From Fidelibacterota bacterium (lineage in GTDB: Bacteria; Fidelibacterota; Marinisomatia; SCGC-AAA003-L08; D37C17): a DNA stretch of 34,788 nucleotides. The translations under genes and the position numbers were made by a program. The DNA is taken from NCBI GenBank assembly GCA_002719095.1, contig PBGO01000009.1:3372-38159 (forward strand). The letters run 5' to 3'. This document shows, piece after piece, positions 9,598 to 19,385 of the stretch. The notes below the pieces were generated by a model. It did no database searches. It was not told the origin of the DNA and worked only from the letters and a program-made list of their open reading frames with translations. The first letter of the stretch is position 1. Each line of letters opens with the position of its first letter.

Positions 9598-10047
9598 TTA
9601 TTTAATAGAAGTTGTTAATGTGAAGGTTGCTACTATTTCGTTATCACATATTGCCTTTACATCTATAGGGAAACTAACTCTTTTTGCTGAATTTATATTT
9701 TCTTCTACCAACTTATCAATTGATGAGTCTTTGTTAATCGCTTCAAAATATACATCATTTAATGGACGTTTCAAAAAATCTGCTGTAAAGTCTTTAAAGA
9801 CAAGCTTTGCTTTACTTTTCTTTCGTCTTATGCAGTTCACAGCAAGAAGTCCTGCTGATAGGTCAGCTCCAACAGAGAGTGCACCAAAATACATAGAACC
9901 TAAATGGTTTTTATTACGACGTATAAAAGGAATTTTAACAACAACTTTTTCTGTTGATGATTTTATAATTCTTGGCTTACAAAAGAAAATCATAGGAATC
10001 TTTGTAGCAAAATATATTTTTAAAAATAATCGTTCAAGAAAATTCAT
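9598..10047 (-). CDS. DUF4442-like hotdog-fold (putative thioesterase) protein
   Basis: 149 aa; ...KVVVKIPFIRRNKNHLGSMYFGALSVGADLSAGLLAV... resembles the DUF4442 hotdog core (N-H-x-G-x-M-Y-F-G-A). Confidence 0.75.
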   Translation of the reverse strand: MNFLERLFLKIYFATKIPMIFFCKPRIIKSSTEKVVVKIPFIRRNKNHLGSMYFGALSVGADLSAGLLAVNCIRRKKSKAKLVFKDFTADFLKRPLNDVYFEAINKDSSIDKLVEENINSAKRVSFPIDVKAICDNEIVATFTLTTSIK

Positions 10048-10052
10048 AATTG

Positions 10053-10126
10053 TGGCGGCGCAGGGACTCGAACCCCGGACACCCGGATTATGATTCCGGT
10101 GCTCTAACCAACTGAGCTACGCCGCC
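10053..10126 (-). tRNA. tRNA-Met (anticodon CAT)
   Basis: Reverse complement GGCGGCGTAGCTCAGTTGGTTAGAGCACCGGAATCATAATCCGGGTGTCCGGGGTTCGAGTCCCTGCGCCGCCA; full cloverleaf, anticodon loop ATCATAA as in elongator tRNA-Met. A CAT-decoding tRNA-Ile2 cannot be formally excluded. Confidence 0.93.
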
Positions 10127-10130
10127 GTAT

Positions 10131-11627
10131 TTAATTATCTAAACTATTTTCAAGATAATCATAAATGAGTCTAACAGTTACTCCTGTTGCACCAAACTTT
10201 GGATTATATCCAGTTGCTTTGGTTCCCCAAGCCGTTCCTGCAATATCTAAATGGCACCATGGTGTCTCATTAACAAATTCTTTCAGGAAAGAGCCCGCCG
10301 TAATGGTTCCAGCACCTCCCGATCCAATATTTTTAATATCCGCATACTTTGATTTAATATCTTCGGAATATTCTGACCATAAAGGCAGCTCCCATATTTT
10401 TTCACCTGTACGTGAGCTAGATTTTTGTAAATCTTTTACCATTTCAGTGGAATTTCCCATTATTCCTGTCGCTCTATGCCCCAGTGCAACAATTACGGCT
10501 CCTGTTAATGTGGCAAAATCAATCATGCACTTAGGAGAGAATTTATCATTTACGTAAGAAAGAACATCAGCAAGGACTAATCTACCTTCAGCATCAGTAT
10601 TTAGAACTTCAATAGTTTTTCCATTATATGCTTTAACTATATCCCCCGGCCTCATTGCTTGACTTCCTGGCATATTCTCCGTTGATCCAATACCAAAAAT
10701 GATGTTTAATCGTGGTTGCAGTAATGAAACTGCCTTCATAATACCTAAAACAGCTGCACCTCCGCACATATCAAACTTCATCTCATCCATTTTAGCTGGA
10801 GGTTTTAAAGATATGCCGCCAGTATCAAATGTTAATCCTTTTCCAATGAGAGCTATTGGAGGCTCATTTTTTGCACCACCCTGATAATTTACTATTATCA
10901 TTTTAGCTGGTTCTTTTGCACCTTTAGCAACACCATAAAAGCTTCCAAGTTTCATTTTTTCAAAATCGCTAACATCATATACCTTTGCGGACATATTTTT
11001 GGAATCAGCAATTTTTTTAGCAATTTCGCTGAGATATGTAGGTGTGCAGATATTCGCAGGCTCATTGCCTAAATCTCTTGACAAAGAAACTCCCAAACTC
11101 AACGACTCGGCTTTAAAATTAATATCTTTAATAGAGCTAATTTTAGATGAAATAATATTCATGCTCATTGAATCAACTTCATTCTTATCATTTGATGTTC
11201 TATGAGATTTGTAAACATAGGAACCAATATAGAATCCCTCAAGTAATGCCTGGGCATCAAAATCATTACTTGCAAAAGAATCAACATCAACACAAAAACT
11301 CTTAATACCAAGGGATTTAGAATAATTACAAATATTAGCTGCCTCAACCCTAAGAATTTCATTAGAACACTTTATTTTATCTCCCAAACCGTAAAATAAA
11401 ATTCTTGAAATAGAATTAGATCCATAAATCAATACTTTTTTTCCAATATCTCCATCAAACTTCTCGATTTTTAAAGCATTTGCGATAGATTTTTCAATCA
11501 TAGAATCAATATTATTGTAATTCAATTTGGCATTTTTATAATGACCTATTATTAATAAATCAGTTTTATCTTGCTCTAAAATTTTGTCTAAACTGGTATT
11601 AAGTTTGTTTGTGCTTAATGAGATCAT
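10131..11627 (-). CDS. pepA: Leucyl aminopeptidase (M17 family, PepA-like)
   Basis: 498 aa; M17 signature NTDAEGRLVLADVLSY and metal/active-site region LIGKGLTFDTGGISLKPPAKMDEMKFDMCGGAAVLG. Confidence 0.96.
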   Translation of the reverse strand: MISLSTNKLNTSLDKILEQDKTDLLIIGHYKNAKLNYNNIDSMIEKSIANALKIEKFDGDIGKKVLIYGSNSISRILFYGLGDKIKCSNEILRVEAANICNYSKSLGIKSFCVDVDSFASNDFDAQALLEGFYIGSYVYKSHRTSNDKNEVDSMSMNIISSKISSIKDINFKAESLSLGVSLSRDLGNEPANICTPTYLSEIAKKIADSKNMSAKVYDVSDFEKMKLGSFYGVAKGAKEPAKMIIVNYQGGAKNEPPIALIGKGLTFDTGGISLKPPAKMDEMKFDMCGGAAVLGIMKAVSLLQPRLNIIFGIGSTENMPGSQAMRPGDIVKAYNGKTIEVLNTDAEGRLVLADVLSYVNDKFSPKCMIDFATLTGAVIVALGHRATGIMGNSTEMVKDLQKSSSRTGEKIWELPLWSEYSEDIKSKYADIKNIGSGGAGTITAGSFLKEFVNETPWCHLDIAGTAWGTKATGYNPKFGATGVTVRLIYDYLENSLDN

Positions 11628-11764
11628 GATGTGTTAAGTCCTTAAATTTGATTTTATTTTTTTGTATAAATTATAATTATACTTATCTTAAAATTATTAA
11701 GTTAAATTAAATCATAAAAGTTATTTAAAAAATAAATCTAAAGTTTAATAATTGGGATGCAAAT

Positions 11765-12637
11765 ATGTACAACAAAGGAATGCTTAAAGACAACTGTTTA
11801 ACTGGAAAAAACTTCATAATTACTGGTGGAGGTTCTGGTTTAGGTAAAAGTATGTCTTCATATCTTCTTGAGTTAGGTGCTAATGTAATTATTGCAAGCA
11901 GAAATGAGGATAAACTATCCAAAACTGTTAATGAATTAACAAGTTTGTGTAAAAATAATGAGATTTCATATAGTGTGTGCGATGTAAAAAAATCTGAAGA
12001 TATAAACATTGTAATTGAAGATGCATTCAAAAAATACAAAAATATTGATGGGTTGGTTAATAATGCTGCAGGAAACTTTATATCCCCAACCGAAAGATTA
12101 TCACCAAATGCCTTTGCTGCAATAATTGATATCGTACTTAAAGGAACATGTAACTTTTCACTCCTCTATGGAAAACAATGCATTTCCAGAAAGCAAAAAG
12201 GTAAAATTTTAAACATAATTGCAACTTATTCTTATACTGGATCAGGATATGTAGTTCCATCCGCTGCGGCCAAAGGTGGTGTTTTGTCGCTGACAAGATC
12301 GCTAGCAGCTGAATGGGCCAAATATAGAATTTACTCTAATGCTATTGCTCCTGGGCCATTTCCTACCAAAGGAGCATGGGACCGGTTATTTCCAAAACCA
12401 ATTTCTATGTTTTTTGATATGGAAAAGAGGCTTCCTCTTAAAAGGTATGGGAATCATCAAGAGCTTGCAAACTTAAGCGCGTTTTTACTTTCTGATTTTT
12501 CTGATTATATTAATGGTGAAGTTATCACCATTGATGGTGGAGAATGGATATCAAAGGCCGGCCAATTTAATATGCTCAATAAGGTCCCAGAAAAGCTTTG
12601 GTCTCTTATTTCAAAAGCTACTCGAAAAAAGAAATAA
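11765..12637 (+). CDS. Short-chain dehydrogenase, 2,4-dienoyl-CoA reductase (DECR)-like
   Basis: 290 aa; TGGGSGLGKSMS Rossmann motif, NNAAGNFISPTERLSPNAF, and GYVVPSAAAKGGVLSLTRSLAAEWAKY..NAIAPGPFPTKGAW. S-x-x-x-K in place of Y-x-x-x-K is the DECR-type arrangement. Start may be ATG 11765 or 11780. Confidence 0.88.
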   Translation: MYNKGMLKDNCLTGKNFIITGGGSGLGKSMSSYLLELGANVIIASRNEDKLSKTVNELTSLCKNNEISYSVCDVKKSEDINIVIEDAFKKYKNIDGLVNNAAGNFISPTERLSPNAFAAIIDIVLKGTCNFSLLYGKQCISRKQKGKILNIIATYSYTGSGYVVPSAAAKGGVLSLTRSLAAEWAKYRIYSNAIAPGPFPTKGAWDRLFPKPISMFFDMEKRLPLKRYGNHQELANLSAFLLSDFSDYINGEVITIDGGEWISKAGQFNMLNKVPEKLWSLISKATRKKK

Positions 12638-13320
12638 TGTTTCCAGTTTCCTTTTTGGCATTAGTATTACTAAAAATAAATAAAAAAAAAATATTTTCAT
12701 CAAATACTCTTTGGGTAATTTTCTTTCTTTTATTATTTAAAATCGATTACACATTTTATTTAGTTCTCAATGATAACTATTATAACTCTGCTTTTAATAG
12801 CATAATCATACTAAGCATATTTATTTTAGCGCTAAACATAATAATTTATTTTTTAAAAAGTAGTTTGCTTATATCGCTAAATAAAGGTTTAATGCAAGCA
12901 ATGGTTTTAAATTCAGTTCAATCAATTTTATTTAATTTGAAACCTTTAAATTTATTCTATCCCATTGTTGATAAGGATTTAAATTTTAGTTTGATTGGGT
13001 ACTATTTTAATTATGAAACACCTCCTTCCTTAAATTTTGCCTACTTTTTTATTGAACTAATATTAATTGTTTTTTACAAAAATATTGTTAAGGACAAGTT
13101 AATTCTTTTAAAACCAGAAGCTTACGTCATACGTAACTTTATGTTAATCGATAAAATTTTTATAATTATTAATTTTTTCATATTAATAGGATTTTCAATT
13201 ATGTATTTTTATAGTAATGATTTACTTCAAGATATGTTTTTTTTATCTTCAATAAGTATAATTACTGCTCTTATAATAGCAGTTTACATGACTTTTACTT
13301 TAAATAAACACAAAGAATGA
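12637..13320 (+). CDS. Polytopic membrane protein of unknown function (Yip1-like topology is only a guess)
   Basis: ORF listed from 12598, but the ATG at 12637 overlaps the SDR stop (TAATG) and gives a 227-aa protein MFPVSFLALVLL... with about 5-6 hydrophobic segments. No motif I recognise. Confidence 0.7.
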   Translation: MFPVSFLALVLLKINKKKIFSSNTLWVIFFLLLFKIDYTFYLVLNDNYYNSAFNSIIILSIFILALNIIIYFLKSSLLISLNKGLMQAMVLNSVQSILFNLKPLNLFYPIVDKDLNFSLIGYYFNYETPPSLNFAYFFIELILIVFYKNIVKDKLILLKPEAYVIRNFMLIDKIFIIINFFILIGFSIMYFYSNDLLQDMFFLSSISIITALIIAVYMTFTLNKHKE

Positions 13321-14261
13321 TTAAAGATATAATAAATAACATTGGAAATATGTTTGCTAGTGTCTACGATACCTCGCATATAAAAGCAAAAATATTAGGA
13401 ACATTAATTGCATTAATAATATTTCCCATTATTAAAAAATTCATACTTTCACCAATTATTAATAATATTAAAAATCCAGAAAAAAGATACAATTGGAATA
13501 AAGTTGTATCTTATGTTTTTTATTTTTTATTATTTTTTATTGTGGGTAGTTTTTGGTTCGAAGGATTCGAATCAATTGCAACCTTTTTAGGTCTTGTTGC
13601 TGGAGGTGTTGCAATAGCACTAAAAGATCCCTTGTCCAATATTGCTGGATGGCTTCATATTATTACAAGAGCACCCTTTAAGATAGGCGATCGAATTCAG
13701 CTCGGAGAATATGCGGGAGATGTTGTTGATATAACTTTTTCTAATTTTACCATAATGGAAATGGGAGACGGCGATCAAAATACAGGTAGACTTATACATA
13801 TTCCAAACGGACAAATATTCATTAATTCCTTAGCTAACTATGAAAAAGGCTTTCATTTTATATGGAATGAAATTCCAGTACTTGTAACTTTTGAAAGTAA
13901 TTGGGAAAAAGCTAAAATGTTACTTCAAGGTGTAATTAAAATAAAATCAGAAAAGTATCATTTTAATGCAAATGATATGATGAAAAAAGCTTCCAAGAAG
14001 TTCATGATTAGAAAAACATCACTTGAACCGTCTGTCTACACAAGTGTCAAAGATTCAGGTGTTGAGCTAACAATTAGGCATTTGTGCAAACCTAGAGATA
14101 AGCGAGATATTCAAGAAGATATTTGGGAAACTATACTTAAAGAATTTAAGAAAGAGATTGATATTGATTTTGCTTATCCTACAGTTAGACGCTTCATGAA
14201 CAAAGAGGAAGGCAAATCAACTATGATTGAGGAGAAATATGTTTCAAATAATGAATCCTAA
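13317..14261 (+). CDS. Small-conductance mechanosensitive channel (MscS family)
   Basis: 314 aa; FLGLVAGGVAIALKDPLSNIAGWLHIITRAPFKIGDRIQLGEYAGDVVDITFSNFTIMEMG is the MscS pore/beta-domain signature. Confidence 0.94.
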   Translation: MIKDIINNIGNMFASVYDTSHIKAKILGTLIALIIFPIIKKFILSPIINNIKNPEKRYNWNKVVSYVFYFLLFFIVGSFWFEGFESIATFLGLVAGGVAIALKDPLSNIAGWLHIITRAPFKIGDRIQLGEYAGDVVDITFSNFTIMEMGDGDQNTGRLIHIPNGQIFINSLANYEKGFHFIWNEIPVLVTFESNWEKAKMLLQGVIKIKSEKYHFNANDMMKKASKKFMIRKTSLEPSVYTSVKDSGVELTIRHLCKPRDKRDIQEDIWETILKEFKKEIDIDFAYPTVRRFMNKEEGKSTMIEEKYVSNNES

Positions 14262-14290
14262 AAACATCTTTTACAGATATTTTTCTAATT

Positions 14291-15016
14291 ATGCCAATAC
14301 CTTTAATTAAACCTAATTCTTTAAGAGATGCATATGCATTTAGTCAGCATGTTGAAACTTCTAGAAAAAATAGAGGCTTAAAGATGATTAAAGAGTTCTA
14401 TTCTTTTCCAGTATACTACTATTCAAATCACAACTCAATTGTAACTTCTAAAATTGTTGAGGTACCAGAAAAGCTTTCAAACATGCTCGATTTTGAACTT
14501 GAAGTTGCAATTGTTATTAAGCAGGATGGAATAAATATTAAATCAAAAAATGCTGACGATTATATACTGGGCTTAACTATTATGAATGACTTCAGCTCTA
14601 GAAAAATTCAAATGGATGAAATGAAGCTCAACCTTGGTCCGGCAAAAGGTAAGGATTTTGCAACATCGATTGGTCCACACATCACTACACTTAAGGAGTT
14701 AGAAAAAAATTTTAAAAAATCAAAAGTAGGGAATGTTTATGATATTGAATTAAAAGCATTCATAAATGGTGAACTCATATCAAATGATAACTTATCGAAC
14801 ATGCATTGGACCTTTGGACAAATTATTGAAAGAATTTCTATGGGTACAAAAGTTCTTAAAGGAGATTACATTGGGTCAGGAACTTGTGCTACTGGTTGTT
14901 TTTATGAATTGAATTCAAATAAAAATAATGATGTTCGTTGGCTTTGTGATGGAGATATAATAAAAATTGACGCTGGGCCGCTTGGGGTTTTGGAAAATAA
15001 AATTAAAATTATTTAG
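14291..15016 (+). CDS. Fumarylacetoacetate hydrolase (FAH) family protein
   Basis: 241 aa; LDFELEVAIVIK, NDFSSRKIQ, GPAKGKDFATSIGPHI, DYIGSGTCATGC match the FAH family. Confidence 0.9.
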   Translation: MPIPLIKPNSLRDAYAFSQHVETSRKNRGLKMIKEFYSFPVYYYSNHNSIVTSKIVEVPEKLSNMLDFELEVAIVIKQDGINIKSKNADDYILGLTIMNDFSSRKIQMDEMKLNLGPAKGKDFATSIGPHITTLKELEKNFKKSKVGNVYDIELKAFINGELISNDNLSNMHWTFGQIIERISMGTKVLKGDYIGSGTCATGCFYELNSNKNNDVRWLCDGDIIKIDAGPLGVLENKIKII

Positions 15017-16826
15017 GTTTTAAAACCTTCAAAATTTCATTACTTAAAAAAAGAGAAATTCCAGTTTTTTTGCTTATCTGCTGTGCTGATTTGCTTTTAA
15101 TGTTATCAGTAGTCTTATAAGCTTTAAATAATTTAATAAAGGTTTTTTCTCCAATACCACTTATCTGCCTTATATTGGATTTAATCATATCCTTTGATCT
15201 TTTATTTCTATGAAAGCTTATTGCAAATCTGTGAACTTCATCTCTAATCGTTCTTAACAAGTACAATGCAGGAGATGTTTTACTAATGTTTTGAGGACTT
15301 TTCATATTTGGTAAATATACCTCTTCAAGTTTTTTAGCTAATCCAATGATAGGAATATGATTTAAACACAGACGGTCAAGTGACTTCTTTGCAGATGATA
15401 ACTGGCCTTTACCTCCATCAATGAGAATCAAATCTGGGAGTTCTTTTTTTTCTTTAATTAAACGATCATATCGTCTAAATATTATTTCTTCCATTGATTT
15501 AAAATCATCAATTCCTTCAACCGTTTTAATATTATATTTTCTGTAGGATTTCTTAGAAGGCTTACCGTTTTTAAAGCAAACCATTGCTGCCACTGGATTA
15601 GAACCTTGAATGTTTGAGTTATCAAAAGCTTCAATAACTTTAGGAATTTTTTCAAGTGATAAAGCATTTTTGAGTTCTGACAAAATCTTCGGAATATAAT
15701 CACCTCTCTTTATCTTTTGGATTAAAAGGTTTTTAAGACTTAAATCTGTATTTTTAATGCACATATCAAGCATTTTCTTTTTATTACCTATTTTTGGGAA
15801 AATTAATTTTGTTCGTTTGCCTCTTGATTTATAAATCCATTTTTTAAAAGAGTCTGAATTATTTAATTGACAATTTATAATTATTTCCGATGGTATATCT
15901 TGTGTCTTTTTGTAATATTGTATTAAAAAATCGTTAATAGATTTTTCTAATTCTTGCTCTGCACCATAAAGCTCAAACTTTTCTGTACCAATAAGTAATC
16001 CGTTTCTTACTCTCATAACTAATCCCATTCCAAATGATTTTTTAAAAGAATTATGAATGATGTCGTAGTTGTTGAAATCATTGCTTATCCTTTTTTGTTT
16101 TTTTGAGAATGTCTTTATTGCATTTAGATTATCACGATGCCGTGATGCTTCTTCGAAGTTTAGTTTATTACTTGAGTCCTGCATAAGTTCTGTGATTTTG
16201 CATTCAATTGTTTGACTCTTTCCATTAAGATAATCAATAACACTTTCAATTATACTTTTATACTCAATAACAGACATTATATGTGTATTCATGCAAAAAC
16301 CACAGAAGCATGTTTTACCTTTAAATCTTCTATTATTATCAACAAAATTTTTATCTACTATTGAATCACAAGCTTTTAGAGGTAAGACTTTATGTAGTAT
16401 TTTTATTACATTTCTTAGATAAGATGCATTAGTATATGGTCCAAAATGAATACTTTTATATTTTTCAATTTCTTTTCTACGACATATTATGATTCTTGGG
16501 TAAATATCTTTTGTTATAGTTATGTATGGGAATGACTTATCATCTTTAAGTACAACATTGTATTTTGGCTTATATTCTCTAATCATATTTGCTTCAGTAA
16601 TTAGAGCCTCTACTTCATCGCGAACAACAAAATAATCTACGAAGTTTGCCTTTTGGGTGATTATTGTATTTTTCACAACAGAGGAGCTGCTTGATAGAAA
16701 ATATGAACTTACTCTTTTTTTAAGATTCTTTGCTTTTCCTATATATAAAATTTTATTTTTTTTATTTTTAAAAAAGTATACTCCTGGTTCACTAGGAATG
16801 TCTGAAATTTGATGTTTTTCAATCAC
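15009..16826 (-). CDS. uvrC: Excinuclease ABC subunit C
   Basis: 605 aa; GIY-YIG domain PGVYFFKNKKNKILYIGKAKNLKKRVSSYF; RNase H-like EAFDNSNIQGSNPVAAMV, DLILIDGGKGQL, RDEVHRFAISFHR; C-terminal HhH. Confidence 0.96.
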   Translation of the reverse strand: MIEKHQISDIPSEPGVYFFKNKKNKILYIGKAKNLKKRVSSYFLSSSSSVVKNTIITQKANFVDYFVVRDEVEALITEANMIREYKPKYNVVLKDDKSFPYITITKDIYPRIIICRRKEIEKYKSIHFGPYTNASYLRNVIKILHKVLPLKACDSIVDKNFVDNNRRFKGKTCFCGFCMNTHIMSVIEYKSIIESVIDYLNGKSQTIECKITELMQDSSNKLNFEEASRHRDNLNAIKTFSKKQKRISNDFNNYDIIHNSFKKSFGMGLVMRVRNGLLIGTEKFELYGAEQELEKSINDFLIQYYKKTQDIPSEIIINCQLNNSDSFKKWIYKSRGKRTKLIFPKIGNKKKMLDMCIKNTDLSLKNLLIQKIKRGDYIPKILSELKNALSLEKIPKVIEAFDNSNIQGSNPVAAMVCFKNGKPSKKSYRKYNIKTVEGIDDFKSMEEIIFRRYDRLIKEKKELPDLILIDGGKGQLSSAKKSLDRLCLNHIPIIGLAKKLEEVYLPNMKSPQNISKTSPALYLLRTIRDEVHRFAISFHRNKRSKDMIKSNIRQISGIGEKTFIKLFKAYKTTDNIKSKSAQQISKKTGISLFLSNEILKVLKPK

Positions 16827-17247
16827 GCTTTTTTTGTTGACAAAGCTCTATAAGAATCCCCGGACAAGAATCTGGATGAATAAAATTTATAAGTTTATTA
16901 TCTGCGCCTAAACGTATATGTTCATAAACAAGTTTAATATTTTTTTCTGTTAAATATTTCATTGCATTCTCAATGTTATCAACCTCGAGAGCAATATGAT
17001 GAACACCTTCACCCCTTTTTTTTATAAAAGTCGATATAGGTGATGAGAGGCTAGTTGCCTCCAAAAGTTCAATTTTATGATTATTATTACTAGTAGAATA
17101 CTTTACCACTTTTACATTTTCACTATCAATATTTTTTGTTTTGGAAGCGTTAAGCCCTAAAAGCTTTAATAGCATTGAGGCTTTTTGTAAATCATTAACT
17201 GCTACACCAATATGTTCAATTTTTAAAATGTTAAATGTTTCAGGCAT
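16819..17247 (-). CDS. mce: Methylmalonyl-CoA epimerase (VOC superfamily)
   Basis: 142 aa; LKIEHIGVAVNDLQKA, GEGVHHIALEVDNIENAM, FIHPDSCPGILIELCQ. Confidence 0.92.
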   Translation of the reverse strand: MPETFNILKIEHIGVAVNDLQKASMLLKLLGLNASKTKNIDSENVKVVKYSTSNNNHKIELLEATSLSSPISTFIKKRGEGVHHIALEVDNIENAMKYLTEKNIKLVYEHIRLGADNKLINFIHPDSCPGILIELCQQKKRD

Positions 17248-18532
17248 TGTTGATTACTCCAAAAAGATTATAGGGATGAACTTCAGTTATTTTTGTATTA
17301 TAAAATTTTCCAATCTTTAATCTTCCGTTAATAGTTACCGTATTATCAATCTCTGGAGAATCTCTAAATGTACGACCTATAGAATTACCATCTTGTGTAT
17401 GCGTATCAATCAAAACTTTTTGATTAGTATTAAGCAACTTCTTATTATTTTCTAGGCTAATTCCAAGCTGAAGTTTCATAATTTCATCGTGTCTTTCTTT
17501 TTTTATTTTTGATGATACATTGTCCGAAAATTTTTCCTTACCGTATGTTCCCTCTTCCTCTGAATACGTAAAAACACCTACTCTATCAAATTTAATTTCA
17601 TTTATAAAATCATATAGACTTTGAAAATCTGAATCTGATTCATTTGGAAATCCAACAATAAAAGATGTTCTTATAGCAATATCAGATTTAATATTTCTCA
17701 AACGTTCAATTTTTCTTCTTATTCCTTCAAGCTTCATGCCTCTTCTCATTTTTGTAAGCATTCCATCTGATGCATGCTGTATAGGCATATCTATGTATGG
17801 AACAAGTTTATCTAATCTTTTAAAGCACTCTATTATTTTATTATTTAGATGAGCGGGGTGTGCATAATGTAATCTTAGCCAATCAAAATTTTCTAATTCA
17901 TTTAAATTACATAGCAAGTCAGATAAAGCAACTCTGGGACTCAAATCCCATCCATAGGCGGTTGAGTCTTGAGCAATTAATAAAATTTCTTTTGCTCCAT
18001 TGGTAATCATTCTTTTTGCTTCTTGAACATTCCATTCTATTGGCTGGCTTTTTTGCAAACCTCTCATAATTGGAATTGAACAAAAAGAGCAATTATTGTC
18101 ACATCCCTCTGATATTTTTAGATAACCATAATGATTTGGAGTTAAGTTCGCTCTGTTAAAGTCTGGGTCGTATAGTTCGTGTGTTTCACTGCATAAAAAT
18201 CTTATAATTTCTGCAATATTATTACTCCCGAAATAATGATCAATATTTGATATCTCAGAACGAAGTTCATGACCAAATCTTTCAGACATACATCCCATTA
18301 CAACAGCCGTTTGGATTTTACCATTATTTTTGAGTTGCTCAACTTCTAGAATTGTTTCTATACCCTCTTTTCTTGCGTCATCTAAAAAACCGCAAGTATT
18401 CACGATAACACAATTTGCGTCGACAATATCATTAACGATTTCGAAGTTATTTTTTTGTAAACCCCCAATCAACAATTCTGAATCATATATATTTTTTGAG
18501 CATCCTAATGTTATAATATTAATTTTCTTCAT
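17240..18532 (-). CDS. rimO: Ribosomal protein S12 methylthiotransferase RimO
   Basis: 430 aa; N-terminal MTTase TLGCSKNIYDSE, radical-SAM motif SEGCDNNCSFCSIPIMRG, RTSFIVGFPNE. Confidence 0.95.
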   Translation of the reverse strand: MKKINIITLGCSKNIYDSELLIGGLQKNNFEIVNDIVDANCVIVNTCGFLDDARKEGIETILEVEQLKNNGKIQTAVVMGCMSERFGHELRSEISNIDHYFGSNNIAEIIRFLCSETHELYDPDFNRANLTPNHYGYLKISEGCDNNCSFCSIPIMRGLQKSQPIEWNVQEAKRMITNGAKEILLIAQDSTAYGWDLSPRVALSDLLCNLNELENFDWLRLHYAHPAHLNNKIIECFKRLDKLVPYIDMPIQHASDGMLTKMRRGMKLEGIRRKIERLRNIKSDIAIRTSFIVGFPNESDSDFQSLYDFINEIKFDRVGVFTYSEEEGTYGKEKFSDNVSSKIKKERHDEIMKLQLGISLENNKKLLNTNQKVLIDTHTQDGNSIGRTFRDSPEIDNTVTINGRLKIGKFYNTKITEVHPYNLFGVINNA

Positions 18533-19385
18533 ATAATAATTTGTTTAAATAATCATTCAAATCAAAGGGCAAAATATCGGTATTTTTTTCACCTGTACCT
18601 ATGAATGTAATTGGTATTTTATATTTATATATTATAGGAAAAGCTATTCCACCTTTACTTGAACCATCCATTTTATTAATTACTACACCATTAATATTTA
18701 TATTTTTTTTAAATGTTTCAATTTGGCTTAAAGAATTTTGTCCTAGATTGGCATCAATGGATAACCAGGAATCATATGAATTTGTAAATCTCTTTATTAT
18801 CTTTTCTATTTTTGATAATTCATTCATCAAATTTGTATTAGTATTAATTCTACCAGCAGTGTCAATTATTGTGAGGTCTGCATTTTGAGATAATTCGGAT
18901 TTCAATCCATCGAAAATTACAGAAGATGGATCATTGGAGTTAGAATTAGAAATACATGGTATATCATTTTTAGTTGACCAGTACTTTAGTTGCTCAACAG
19001 CTGCGGCTCTGAATGTATCTGCGGCTATTAAGCAAATATTTTTATTATGCAGCTTCATATAGTTAGAGAGTTTAGCGCAAAAAGTAGTTTTACCTGTTCC
19101 ATTAACACCAGAGATTAATAATACTTTACTATTTAGAGTTTCTTTATTCATTGAAAAATCAAGCAAATCTTTAAGGGTTTGCTTAATGTGATCATTAAGG
19201 TTAAGGTTTTTTGAATAATTTTTAGAAATAGATTCTATTATTTTATTAGTTATTTCATAACCTACGTCACAAAGAAGCAATTTTTCCTCAAGATTTTCAA
19301 TATCAATTGAGTCCATTGAATCATGGTTTTTGATGAATGAAATTACATTTAAAAAAGAATTTGCTGTTTTCTTTAAAAAACTCAT
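18519..19385 (-). CDS. ftsY: Signal recognition particle receptor FtsY (NG domain only)
   Basis: 288 aa; SGVNGTGKTTFCAKLS, AADTFRAAAVEQLKYW, DTAGRINTNTNLMNELSKI, NKMDGSSKGG. Confidence 0.96.
   Translation of the reverse strand: MSFLKKTANSFLNVISFIKNHDSMDSIDIENLEEKLLLCDVGYEITNKIIESISKNYSKNLNLNDHIKQTLKDLLDFSMNKETLNSKVLLISGVNGTGKTTFCAKLSNYMKLHNKNICLIAADTFRAAAVEQLKYWSTKNDIPCISNSNSNDPSSVIFDGLKSELSQNADLTIIDTAGRINTNTNLMNELSKIEKIIKRFTNSYDSWLSIDANLGQNSLSQIETFKKNININGVVINKMDGSSKGGIAFPIIYKYKIPITFIGTGEKNTDILPFDLNDYLNKLLYEEN

Noticed and set aside
9530-10093. Plus-strand ORF of 187 aa ending ...VAAQGLEPRTPGL
   Set aside because: The C-terminal GLEPRTPGL is the well-known artefact of translating the antisense of a tRNA gene (tRNA-Met at 10053..10126); the rest is antisense to the DUF4442-like CDS.
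10165-10557. Plus-strand ORF of 130 aa
   Set aside because: Antisense to the strongly supported pepA CDS; no recognisable domain.
11725-12039. Minus-strand ORF of 104 aa
   Set aside because: Antisense to the SDR gene and its leader; no family resemblance.
12280-12300. SDR lacking the YxxxK catalytic motif (SAAAK instead)
   Set aside because: Considered as a dead enzyme, but Ser-x-x-x-Lys in this context is characteristic of 2,4-dienoyl-CoA reductases, so not anomalous.
13550-13575. GGTTCGAAGGATTCGAATC, resembling a tRNA T-arm
   Set aside because: No surrounding cloverleaf; it encodes WFEGFES inside the MscS gene.
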